From positions 59,118 through 69,138 of the forward strand of contig JAMYWO010000157.1 in NCBI GenBank assembly GCA_024220525.1: a stretch of DNA of 10,021 nucleotides. Reading direction: 5' to 3'. The notes under the pieces are model-generated. The model ran no database searches. It was not told the origin of the DNA and saw nothing but the letters and a program-made list of their open reading frames with translations. Source of the DNA: Cochliopodium minus (taxonomy: Eukaryota > Discosea > Himatismenida > Cochliopodiidae). Every line of letters starts with the position of its first letter. Position 1 is the first letter of the stretch. Shown here piece after piece: positions 1-7,865 of this stretch. The position numbers and the translations under genes were made by a program.

Positions 1-77
1 TTATTTTTTTTATTTTTTTTATTTTTTTTATTTTTTTTATTTTTTTTATTTTTTTTATTTTTTATTTTTTTTATTTT
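1..77. repeat. T-tract/A minisatellite in an intron
   Basis: The tract is runs of seven to nine T broken by single A, repeated about nine times, with no G or C until position 79. On the minus strand it lies directly after a GTAAAA splice donor at 79-74, so it is best read as the start of an intron of the fatty acid 2-hydroxylase gene that continues beyond the left edge. Confidence 0.85.
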
Positions 78-79
78 AC

Positions 80-916
80 GTGATGGTACCCATGTCCGTT
101 GAATTGCCACCCCCTCTTCTTTGGGTTCTCTGTCCAGTTTGGATCCATGTCAGAATGATGAAGTCTATGGAATTGATAGGCATACAAGAACCTTTGATCA
201 AAAAAAAAATTGAAAAGAGAAAATTATTTAAAAGTTAAAAAACAATCAATCTATTTAAAATCCCTTTTAAAGTGAAATTTTATTATTATAACTTTGTAGA
301 GCAAAAATAGTTTTGGATGAAGATTGTATTGATAAAAAAAAAAATATTTCTAGTCAAGATCTGAGAAATCAAGAATAATAACAGAATACTTTTTAAATCC
401 AATATTCTTGATATAACAATTTTGAAAATAAAAAGATCTGGAAATTTCTTTTATAAAAAAATATCACGATATATAATTTTGTAAATTTAAATTAATATTT
501 GTAAAATTTGGTTATTTATTCATCTTTTGTTTATTAAGAAATTATCCTCCAATATGAAAATTGTTATGGGTTTAAATGAGATATTTCAGTATAAAAGTCT
601 TTTCAAAAAAAGGATTTAAGAATGTGATATACCAAGTAATAAATCCAGGCAATAAAAAGAAATTGAGATGGGTAGTATATTGGATCAACATGTACAATAC
701 AGGAACCCAAAAACAATAAACAAGCATCAAGGATGAATTGGTGAAGAATTCGAGCCATTCTGATTGATAGATTCTGATTTTGGAGTAATCAACGTTAAGG
801 GCTTCTTTTCCTGTATGAAGGGGTGTATTGATGACCCTTTCATATTGTGTGGGAGATAGATTTTTGACCTGATCCCAGATGTTTTTGTTTTCTTCTATCA
901 CAATTTCTTTTTCCAT
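80..916 (-). CDS. Fatty acid 2-hydroxylase (FA2H/Scs7 family), 3' part outside the window
   Basis: The family is an ER-membrane di-iron enzyme that adds a 2-hydroxyl to fatty acids or sphingolipid acyl chains. Exon 1 is 916-633 (ATG at 916, A-tract before it), intron 1 is 632-192 (GTATAT...CAAAG, 441 nt), and exon 2 is 191-80 followed by a GTAAAA donor. The spliced part has 132 residues. Residues 14-29 match the family start (WDQVKNLSPTQYERVI), followed by RIYQSEWLEFF at 48-58. A membrane segment spans about 62-80. Splicing rebuilds Trp95 (TG|G) and runs straight into the first histidine box (FHRLHH, 102-107), then HGYHH at 128-132, the counterpart of HGQHH in animal FA2H. The RLVFPP part and the last boxes lie outside the window. 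No N-terminal cytochrome b5 domain is present. Exon 2 is clearly richer in G+C than its surroundings. The family call is firm; the splice sites are inferred from phase and conservation. Confidence 0.8.
192..632 (-). other. Long intron 1 of the fatty acid 2-hydroxylase gene
   Basis: This 441-nt AT-rich stretch separates the two recognised exons. It has a GTATAT donor and a T-rich tract ending in CAAAG as acceptor. It is about seven times longer than the typical 46-70 nt introns of this window. I found no convincing exon in it on either strand. Confidence 0.6.
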
Positions 917-1069
917 TTTTTTTTTTTTAAACGATATTTTGAGATTTCTTTCAAATTTGTTTTAAAACTTTTAAATTCAATCCAATAATTTTAATTAATA
1001 TTAATTATTTAATTTCATAATTTCAGTTCTTCTTTGATCCTCATTTTTACTTTGATTTTATTTTCAAGA

Positions 1070-1841
1070 TTAACAGCAAGTAGGTATTCCATCACGTTTC
1101 CTGTCATCCCCATCAATTTGGATATAATCTCCTCTTTTAAAAATTGGGAAGAAATAAAAAGTATCTTTAATCAAACTATTAAAAGCAAGTTCAACATTCA
1201 AATTGCTTTTGGCTGAAGTTTCTATCAATTTGATTCCTTTGCTCATAGCAAATTTTTTAGCATCTTCGAAAGAAACCTGTCTTTCTTTTTCAAGATCAGT
1301 TTTATTACCGATTATAAGAAAGGGGAACTCATTCTCATTTTTTCTTTTATAAAGTTAAAAAATTGAAAAAAATTTTTAAATCGGAATTACAAGTTTGATG
1401 ATTTTATGAAGAGATTAATCCAATGTTCTAGTCTCTCAAAAGACCTTTTGTTTGTTATATCGTAAACAAGTATGCATCCGTTGGTTTGCCTGAAAAAAAT
1501 TGGAGGCAGGCTGTCAAACTTTTAAAAAAAAAAAACAATTAATTTCTTCAATATACTACCTCAACAAAAAATTTTTTACCTTTTCTTCTCCCGCTGTATC
1601 CCACAACTTTTAAAATATTAATTTATTATTTTGACATTATTATTTTTTTTACATTCAATGTTGCCAATTTATCCTCCATTATCACTTCTTTTGTGTAAAA
1701 ATTATTTCCGATTGTCACTTTTTGGGTATCATTGAATTTATTTTCAATATATCTTTGTACAATTGAGCTCTTTCCTACTGCAAAATCTCCAATGATCAAG
1801 ATTTTATAATTTTTTTTATTGGGAGCGATCATTCCATTCAT
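1070..1841 (-). CDS. Rab7-like small GTPase A, with a Glu in place of the catalytic Gln
   Basis: Four exons (1841-1653, 1606-1580, 1518-1391, 1343-1070) give 205 residues, the usual Rab length. Introns are 46, 61 and 47 nt. The frame is open further 5' to a TTG at 1859, but the first ATG is at 1841. Motifs: P-loop GDFAVGKS (18-25); switch I TIGNNFYTKEV (43-53), where TKEV is typical of Rab7; WDTAGEE (65-71); ILVYDIT (88-94); NKTD (128-131); ETSAK (156-160); a C-terminal Cys pair (GIPTCC) for double geranylgeranylation. Rab7 acts in late endosome and lysosome traffic. The oddity is Glu70, where nearly all Rabs have the Gln that positions water for GTP hydrolysis. Exon 2 is only 27 nt and encodes this motif. 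Its introns sit differently from those of the two neighbouring Rabs. Confidence 0.88.
1580..1606 (-). other. 27-nt micro-exon of Rab A encoding the G3 motif
   Basis: This is exon 2 of Rab A and encodes LWDTAGEEK in phase 0 on both sides. The acceptor is TTTTAAAAG and the donor is GTAAAA. Without it the Rab would lack its G3 box, so it is very probably constitutive. Confidence 0.8.
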
Positions 1842-2133
1842 CTTTTCCTCCTTTTTCAATTTTTTTTTTTTTTTCTTTTTTCTTTTTCTTTTTTTTTTTT
1901 AAAACGAATTTTAAAAGCAATTCATATAATAAAAAATTGCTTTAGAAAAATTAAAATATTTAAAAAGAAACATACATTAAAAATTGATTTCTCTTTAAAC
2001 CAAGTTTTCTTAAAAAAATATTATGGAACTTTTTGAAAATTCCAACAAGAAAGTATCAGATTCTAAAGATTTTTTTTTTTCAAAATTTAACAAGAATTCT
2101 TTTAGAAAAGTTATTTTTTTACAAAATAATTTC

Positions 2134-2862
2134 TCAATAAAAACAGCAATATTTATTATCTTCCTTCTTATCACTTTCTTTCTCTTTTAAATTAAACATA
2201 TTGGCTTTTAAAATTTTCAAATCCAAATAAGACAAAGAAAGTTTGACCAAAGTGTAAAAAGCTTGTATTAAGTTTATATCTTGCTTTGCTGAAATATCAA
2301 AATAATGCATATTATTTGAGTAACAGTATTCTTGAGCTAATTCTCTTGTTATTTCTATTTTTTCCTTCAACTCTGCTTTATTTCCCAGAACAATAATAGG
2401 AAAGTCAGTATTATCTTCGATTCTAAAAAAATAATTTTCAGTTTTGAGAATTCTATTAAAAAACATGATTAATTTCTTATTACCCTGATTGTAAAAACAG
2501 TTGATCTCTCCATATTTTAATGTTTTCAAATGATTTTGGATTAGTTTTATCAAAAACAAGGAAACATCCATCAACTCCTCTATAAAAAATTTGTCCCAAA
2601 CTCTGGAATCTTTCTTGCCCTGCAGTATCCCTTAATCAAAATTGAAGGAATGAATATCAATTCAAGATTTGTTTTATAATTACCACATTTCCAACAAAAC
2701 CCTTTTATCATCAATCAATATTTCTTTGTAATCAAATTCACTCAAAGAATGATATTTATTCTGAAAATATCCAGTGACATATCTTTTCACAATTGTGGTT
2801 TTTCCAACATTATAATCTCCAAGCAATAAGATTTTCAATTTGATTTTTTTATTTGTCTCCAT
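2134..2862 (-). CDS. Rab7-like small GTPase B, divergent in switch I and G4
   Basis: Three exons (2862-2684, 2630-2484, 2422-2134) give 204 residues ending at a TGA. Both introns (53 and 61 nt) are phase 2; the first splits the Trp codon of WDTAGQE. Motifs: P-loop GDYNVGKT (15-22); WDTAGQERF (60-68); FYRG (75-78); FLVFDKT (83-89); NKAE (123-126); ISAK (152-155); C-terminal YCCFY, a CCXX-type prenylation signal. The stretch [15 protein letters not shown] (141-155) resembles Rab7 strongly. Three things are odd. The TIGxDF switch I motif is gone and appears two residues shorter ([12 protein letters not shown], 37-48). The guanine-reading Asp of NKxD is Glu. ETSAK has become DISAK. It is intact as a frame and probably expressed, but its nucleotide cycle may be unusual. 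Confidence 0.88.
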
Positions 2863-2960
2863 TTTTTTTTTTTTTTCAAAAAGATGTTTTCTAAAACTGA
2901 TTCTTGATCTGTTTGAAATTTGGAATATTTTAAAAAAATCAGTCCGTAATCATCTTTTTA

Positions 2961-3506
2961 AAATGTTTTATTTTGGGTGATATTTCAGTAAATACAGCTA
3001 TAATGAACCGATATGTGAATGAATCTATATAAAGCTACAATTGGATCAAATTTTTGACAAAAGAGTTAATCGAAGATAGAATGGTTTTACTGCAAATCAA
3101 CTAATCCAATGAGTAATTATTTTATTTTTATTTTTTAAAAATATTTGATTAAAAATAAAGTGATTCTTCGGAAGAGATTTTTAACAAAATTTGTTTAGAA
3201 GCATTTTTTAGAGGTTGAATTTGCATTTTTGTTTATGATACAACACAAACAAAATTCAACAATCCAGATAGCTTGTTGCTTGTTAGAATTGTTGAAAAAA
3301 AAATTCCAAATTAGTTGATAGGAAATAAAGTTGATTTGAGCGAAAGAAGGAAGGTCTACTATGAAGAAAGTAAAAGAATTTTGTTAGAAACATAAATGAA
3401 ATTTTTTGAATGCTCCGCAAAGGAGAATATTAACATTGAATCGGCTTTTTATTAAATTGCAAAAGATGCATTGGAAACAAAATTACTCAGATATACAAAG
3501 AAATAA
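2961..3506 (+). pseudogene. Decayed Rab7-like GTPase, opposite strand to its relatives
   Basis: Rab7 family order is recognisable across the whole stretch. A ruined P-loop region reads FILGDISVNTAIMNRYVNES (2967-3026). YKATIGSNF follows in a second frame (3028-3054), then FLTKELIEDRMVLLQI back in the first frame (3051-3098). A probable intron covers 3112-3160 (GTAATT...AAAG). From 3162 one frame runs 115 codons to TAA at 3504. It carries EAFFRG, ICIFVYDTT, LIGNKVDLSERRKV and KFFECSAKENINIESAFY, but has four in-frame stops: TGA 3216, TAG 3312, TAA 3393 and TAA 3453. WDTAGQE has decayed to DSSEE. There is no start codon and no C-terminal cysteine. This is a dead copy of the neighbouring Rabs, inverted relative to them. 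Confidence 0.88.
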
Positions 3507-3646
3507 TTGATTTATATAACAAAAATGATATGTATACAAATTTTTGTTGTTATTAAATAAATTGAAAAACATAATAATGAAGAAAAATGATGAAATTTTA
3601 ATAAATTTAAAGTTTTATACAATCATAATTTGTTAATTAAAAAAAA

Positions 3647-4346
3647 TTAATAAAAACACCAATTATTTTCTCTTTCTTTTTGTAAAGTTGTATTTTCTTT
3701 TTCTTTTTTTACTAGCATAGAGTTGTAAACGAGTTGAGTTAGAGAATGGAAAGGTTGTTGGATGTTAATGTACTGTTTCGCAGATACTTCGAAGTGTTCC
3801 AAATTTCTAGTTTTGCAGTATTGCATTGCTGTTTCCAAGGAGATTTTTCTTTCTTTCACCAAATCAATTTTGCTTCCCAAAATTACAACAGGAATATCAA
3901 AACTTTTAATAATTAATAATAAAAATTAATATCCGCTGTATAAATTATAAAATTTAATTCAGAATTTACCCCACTTGTATCTTCATCTCATCTCTCCAAT
4001 TATCTAAAGATTCGAATGATTTTATGTTGGTAGTATCATATACAATCAAACAACAATCTGCTCCTCGATAATATACACTTCCCAAACTCTGAAATCTTTC
4101 TTGCCCAGCAGTATCCCTAAATAATTGAAAATAAAAATAAAAATTTTCTCCTCCTTAATCTCTTTATTACCATATTTGAAGTGTGATCAATCTATTATCA
4201 AATAATATCTTTCGATTAAGATAATCGGCTCCAATAGTACATTTATGGATATGACTGTGTGTTCCAACAAACTGTTTCATTAACGATGTTTTTCCAACCC
4301 CACTATCACCAATAATAATCACTTTGAATATTTTATTTTCTTCCAT
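3647..4346 (-). CDS. Rab7-like small GTPase D with an altered prenylation tail
   Basis: Three exons (4346-4171, 4116-3970, 3902-3647) give 192 residues. Both introns (54 and 67 nt) are phase 2 at the same protein positions as in Rab B, and exon 2 is 147 nt in both genes, so the two are sister duplicates. The frame is open 5' to a TTG at 4349, but ATG at 4346 is the first real start. Motifs: perfect P-loop GDSGVGKT (13-20); switch I TIGADY (37-42); [13 protein letters not shown] (59-71); YYRGAD (74-79); LIVYDTT (82-88); SKID (118-121); VSAK (147-150). Two oddities stand out. The Asn of NKxD is Ser. The tail is NNWCFY, where Rab B has KYCCFY, leaving one Cys at the third position from the end, which fits no usual Rab prenylation motif. 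Confidence 0.88.
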
Positions 4347-4601
4347 CAATTATATCGTGACAAAATTTTATTTTGTTTTCTTATATATCATCTAATCCTC
4401 TGTATGAGATGATCTATAACCTTTATCTGTTTCTATTTCTTTTTTTTTATATTTTTTCAGTTAAAAAATATAAATTTATAGAACATGTTCTTTTACTGCA
4501 GATATCATTTTTAAAAAGAGTATATCACATAAATATTACCCACTCTTTCAATACATTTTATAAAATTCAGTAGAGAAGTTTAAATTTTAATTTTATTTTT
4601 T

Positions 4602-6945
4602 TTATAAAATAATTTGGTGAAGGATGGAATCCAAAAGCTTGATTCCCTTGCTTGTTGGAGCAAGGACATCTCCATTTTCCTTCCAAACAAGAAATCCATC
4701 TTTGACAAGCTCCTCGACCAATTTCCCATTAATGATATCCTCTTTGCTCTCATACAAACCTTTTAAAAAAAAAATTTAATTTTTAAATATAAAATTTAAT
4801 TTAAAACATTTAATTTAAAAACATAATTTAAAAAATTAAAAAAAAATTTAGATTTAAAATAATTTTAACAAAAAAAATATTAAAAAAAATTAATAAAAAA
4901 TTAAAGAAAAAGAAAATTTTTAACCTGTTTTATCAAAAATATTTTCTTTGGACAATAATACCCCATTGGTTATACGCAAACCCATCAACAAAAATTCATG
5001 TGCTCTTTCCCTGCTGCCAATCTTCTCTAACTTCCTGATTCCCGAGCCAGTGCTCTCCACAGTGTTCAACCACTCGTTCGGTTCGAGAACTTCTATCGAA
5101 GAAAAAAGCTCATTGGTAGAGGTTTTTATTCTTCCATGTGCTCCTTTTTAAAAGAAAAATTAGTTTTTATTTTAATTTAATTTTATTTTAAAAAACATTT
5201 TTTGAATTTTTTTTTTCATCGCAAAACATTATGCATATTTCTGGAAGGTTTTTAAATTATAAAAATTTGAAAATTTTATTTTTTATTTTAAATAAAACCA
5301 ATCTTTCATCACTATATTAAATTAATAAACATTACATATTTCAAGAAGGTTATTGACTTTTTTTTTAATTTTTTTTTACCTGGTCCACCTTTTTTTAAAA
5401 TTATTTTGGATTATTTTTTCAAATTTTATTTTTTACATCCAATGTAAGTCTGATAGAGCCAATAGCCCATGTTATGGATACTTTCATAACCTTCCCTCGC
5501 AAAATTTGAAACTTCATAGTGCCTTAGATTCAAATCTCTTTCGGCAAAGTCAATGGCCATATCAAACCTGACCAAACAATAAAAAAAAAAATAAAAAAAT
5601 AAAAAAATAATAAAAATGAAAAAAATTGAAAAAATGTCATAAACAAAAATAAAAAATCAAAATTTTTACATTTCAAAAAGTAAAAAATAAAAAAAATAAA
5701 AAATAAAAAATATTAAAATAAAAAATTAAAATAAAAAATGAAAAAGAAAATAAAATTAACAAAATATTGAAAAAATATCAAAATGAAGAAAAAAAAAAAT
5801 TTACATTTCGTTTGAATCTTCTTCTGATGGCATTGTCACTTTTCCACTCTCCACTAATTTTGTTAGCTTGGTTGATTTTTCGAGAGTAAGCTGAAAAAGT
5901 AATAATGGTAAAAATAATAATAAGAGGATAATAATTTAAAAAAAAACTAAATACTTGGTAAAGAGACAAATGTTTTGGAGATAATTGTTTAGCTACTTTA
6001 AGATCGTTTTTCCCTGTTTGATTTTCAAAATGATGAAATAACGAAAGGATAAAAAAAATTTTTTTTACAATCGGAGATAGTTTGTCCAGGAATAGCAAAC
6101 ATCAAATCAAAAGAAACTAATTTTAAAGTTTAAAAAAAAATTTTAAAAAAATTTCGGAAATTATGTTTATAAAAAAATCCGCTAAATATTTTTTTTTTTT
6201 TTACATCTCTCTCCAAATATCCTTGAAACTTCTTCTATGGTTTGAAAAGCATCTTTTGAATTATGCTCCCGATCAAGAAACTCCAAATATTTGTCGTTGA
6301 AGGACTGTATACCTACGCTGAGTCTGTTGATGCCAGACTCTTTAAAGTTTTTCAAAAGATCAAAGTTTTTTTTCACTGAAAAAGGATTGGCTTCGCAAGT
6401 TATTTCTTTTATTTCCTCCTTCTTGTTGTGTATATTTGTTATGTGATTTATTATTTGGTGAATGGTTGATGGTTTCATAAGAGATGGTGTACCTTTTTCA
6501 ATAAGAAAAAAATATTGAGGATAGATTAAGATAGATAGGTTTTTTCTTTTTAAAGATAATATTTTTTCTGTGAAAATAATTTTATATATCCAACCTCCTC
6601 CAAAAAATATCGATTCTATCTCTATTTCTTCTTGTCTATTATCTTTTATCATTCCCAATTGATGATCTATAGTTTTCAAATATCCATTCAACATTCTTGT
6701 TTCATCATATTCTTTCCTCACATACGTACTTAATTGAATTAATAGGGGTTTTATATTCTTGGATATTTATAAATATCAAACAAAGTAAAAAGGATATTAT
6801 TAGCTATTTTACTTGAATGCACAATAATTACATCTTTAATTAAATTGGGTTAGATCAAATCATAAACATTTTGTTCAATTGTTCCAATTAACCTTTTTAA
6901 ACAAAATGGCCAGTGTATATATACATTGACTTTAAGATTTTTCAT
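4602..6945 (-). CDS. RSAD1: HemW/RSAD1 radical-SAM heme chaperone, 11 exons, complete
   Basis: HemW/RSAD1 is a radical-SAM relative of oxygen-independent coproporphyrinogen oxidase that works as a heme chaperone, in eukaryotes usually mitochondrial. Exons: 6945-6893, 6833-6813, 6728-6595, 6492-6205, 6116-6069, 6013-5955, 5890-5805, 5567-5437, 5388-5380, 5143-4925, 4759-4602. They sum to 402 codons (401 residues; human RSAD1 is about 440). Motifs: YIHWPFCLKRCNYC (9-22) with the CX3CX2C iron-sulfur site; SIFFGGGTPSLM (63-74); EITCEANP; INRLSVGIQSF; FDLMFAIPGQT (168-178); HLSLYQLTLE (196-205); HYEVSNFA (246-253); HNMGYW (261-266), the HNxxYW heme-binding motif of HemW; GCGPGAHGR (273-281). All 10 introns are GT-AG. 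Introns 7 and 9 are long (237 and 236 nt). I see no obvious mitochondrial presequence: the protein starts eight residues before YIHWPFC. Confidence 0.93.
5380..5388 (-). other. 9-nt micro-exon encoding the GPG core of GCGPGAHGR
   Basis: The exon is GTGGACCAG. The upstream intron (5436-5389, 48 nt) ends AAAAAAAG and the downstream intron (5379-5144, 236 nt) starts GTAAAA. Joining T|GT GGA CCA G|GA restores Cys-Gly-Pro-Gly in the invariant GxGxGAHGR block of HemW proteins, which is strong independent support for the exon. Confidence 0.88.
5568..5804 (-). repeat. A/T-only intron 7 of RSAD1 with degenerate AAAAAAT repeats
   Basis: On the plus strand this 237-nt intron is almost entirely A-runs interrupted by single T (units such as AAAAAAT and AAAATAAAAA), especially 5577-5765. 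It has no coding content. The splice borders are GTAAAT and GGTCAG. Confidence 0.75.
6813..6833 (-). other. 21-nt micro-exon with two of the three radical-SAM cysteines
   Basis: This is exon 2 of the RSAD1 gene (A TGT AAT TAT TGT GCA TTC AA). It encodes CNYCAF, with Arg18 and Asn25 completed across the junctions. The flanking introns are 59 nt (GTTAAT...TTAAAG) and 84 nt (GTAAAA...TTAAG). Skipping it (21 nt) keeps the frame but removes the iron-sulfur cluster site. Confidence 0.85.
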
Positions 6946-7022
6946 TTTTTTATTTTTTTTAAAACATAAATCTTCAAACACAACTGATGATTTAAATTTT
7001 TTGACCTGGAAGAAGAAATTGA

Positions 7023-7160
7023 ATGGAAATGAGATTATGGAAAAAAACAGGAAGAAAAAACAATTACACTAATGTAAAATTCCTTTTATTGGGGATGAGA
7101 AAGGTATGAAATCTTGGTAAATGTGAAGGTTGAGAAAGAATTTGAAAAAAAAAAATGATA
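7023..7160 (+). pseudogene. Probable remnant of a Ras/Rab-type GTPase 5' exon
   Basis: From ATG at 7023 one frame reads a basic leader and then NVKFLLLG (7071-7094), very like the first beta strand and P-loop glycine of the Rabs in this window ([16 protein letters not shown]). A neighbouring frame continues as GDEKGMKS (from 7093), resembling GDxxVGKS with two changes. A further shift gives LVNVKVEKEFEKK (from about 7113), like the helix after the P-loop. At least two frameshifts are needed. No switch II or later motif is convincing downstream. It may instead be chance similarity in AT-rich DNA. Confidence 0.35.
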
Positions 7161-7865
7161 AATTCAAATTCTCATGTTTTCCCACAATGAAAAAGATAAA
7201 TAGAAATACAACCATTAAAAATATAATAAACTGAAAGTTTTTAACAGTTCAAAACTTGTTAAAACTCAAACTCTATTTAATTTTTTTTTTCACACGAAAA
7301 AGATTTAAATGATTTTTTGAGGAATTTTTTACCCAGTTAAACAAGTACAACTAACAAAGAAAAAAAAACTTTGGTTTTTTATCAATCAAGAATAGTAAAC
7401 AACATTCTTTCAAATGAGAAATCTTCCAGGTGAGAAGAGGAAATACAACGAAAATGAAGTCTATCATGAAATAACTTTCAGTTATTCCAATTTTGTGAAA
7501 AAAAAGAAAATTTCCCTTAAAATTCTTTCTTTGTGGATCTGAAAAAATTATTATTTTCACGAATGCGGATCTTACAATAATTTTCTTTCTTTCAATTTTT
7601 TATAATTTTTAAATTGCCCAAATTTTTTTTTTTCATCTAATTTGAGAAGAGAATTTGAGATTTTGGTTAAATTTAAAATTTAAATATTTAAGTTTGTTCA
7701 TTTTGAAAGCAAAAATCAGAACTTTCAAAGAAATAAAACTATTTCACCTCAAAATTTGTTGAAAAATTAAAATATTTTCACGAACAAAAATGAAAATCAA
7801 ATTTCAAAAAAGAAAATAAAAAAAAAAAAAACTAAAAAGTTTTTAATAAAGAATTAACTAATAAA
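7161..7865. other. Gene-poor AT-rich stretch, no confident gene
   Basis: No gene could be supported in these 705 nt. A minus-strand frame is open at 7560-7351 but begins with GTG and encodes a Phe-rich string without family features. On the plus strand, 7370-7500 contains fragments faintly like a Ras segment (SIKNSKQHSFK, then VIPIL after a stop), which might be the far end of the remnant at 7023. The sequence CCAGGTGAGAAG near 7429 looks like a splice donor but joins nothing recognisable. Confidence 0.4.

Noticed and set aside
71-79. In-frame Val-Lys-stop after the HGYHH motif (minus strand, TAA at 73-71)
   Set aside because: The enzyme would end in mid-domain. GTAAAA at this point is the commonest splice donor of the window, so it is read as an intron.
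83-238. Plus-strand open frame of 51 codons from ATG 83
   Set aside because: It is antisense to the GC-richer hydroxylase exon and its tail runs into the intron A-tract; no family features.
572-632. Reading the fatty acid 2-hydroxylase exon straight on to a TAA at 572, giving a 114-residue protein
   Set aside because: The tail after Trp95 has no family match, whereas the GTATAT donor at 632 joined to 191 restores both histidine boxes in frame.
1034-1216. Plus-strand open frame over the end of Rab A
   Set aside because: It is antisense to the ETSAK-to-CC segment of Rab A, which is strongly conserved on the minus strand.
2023-2190. Plus-strand 55-codon frame with a hydrophobic C-terminus resembling a tail anchor
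   Set aside because: The hydrophobic end is the antisense of the Lys/Glu-rich tail of Rab B, so it is a mirror artefact.
3162-3506. Stops inside the Rab-like plus-strand frame taken as a reassigned genetic code
   Set aside because: All three stop codons occur there, while TAA and TGA end intact genes in this window, and the 5' part is frameshifted. A pseudogene is the simpler reading.
5778-6098. Minus-strand 106-codon open frame read as one protein
   Set aside because: It crosses RSAD1 exons 6 and 7 plus introns 5 and 6; only the HLSLYQ part is coding in this frame.
6717-6812. Loss of the radical-SAM cysteines in RSAD1, suggesting a dead enzyme
   Set aside because: My first reading joined exon 1 to the wrong acceptor (AAG near 6812). 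The 21-nt exon at 6833-6813 restores CX3CX2C.
7351-7560. Minus-strand Phe-rich 69-codon frame as a membrane protein
   Set aside because: It starts with GTG, has no ATG near its start, and its composition is what T-rich DNA gives by chance.
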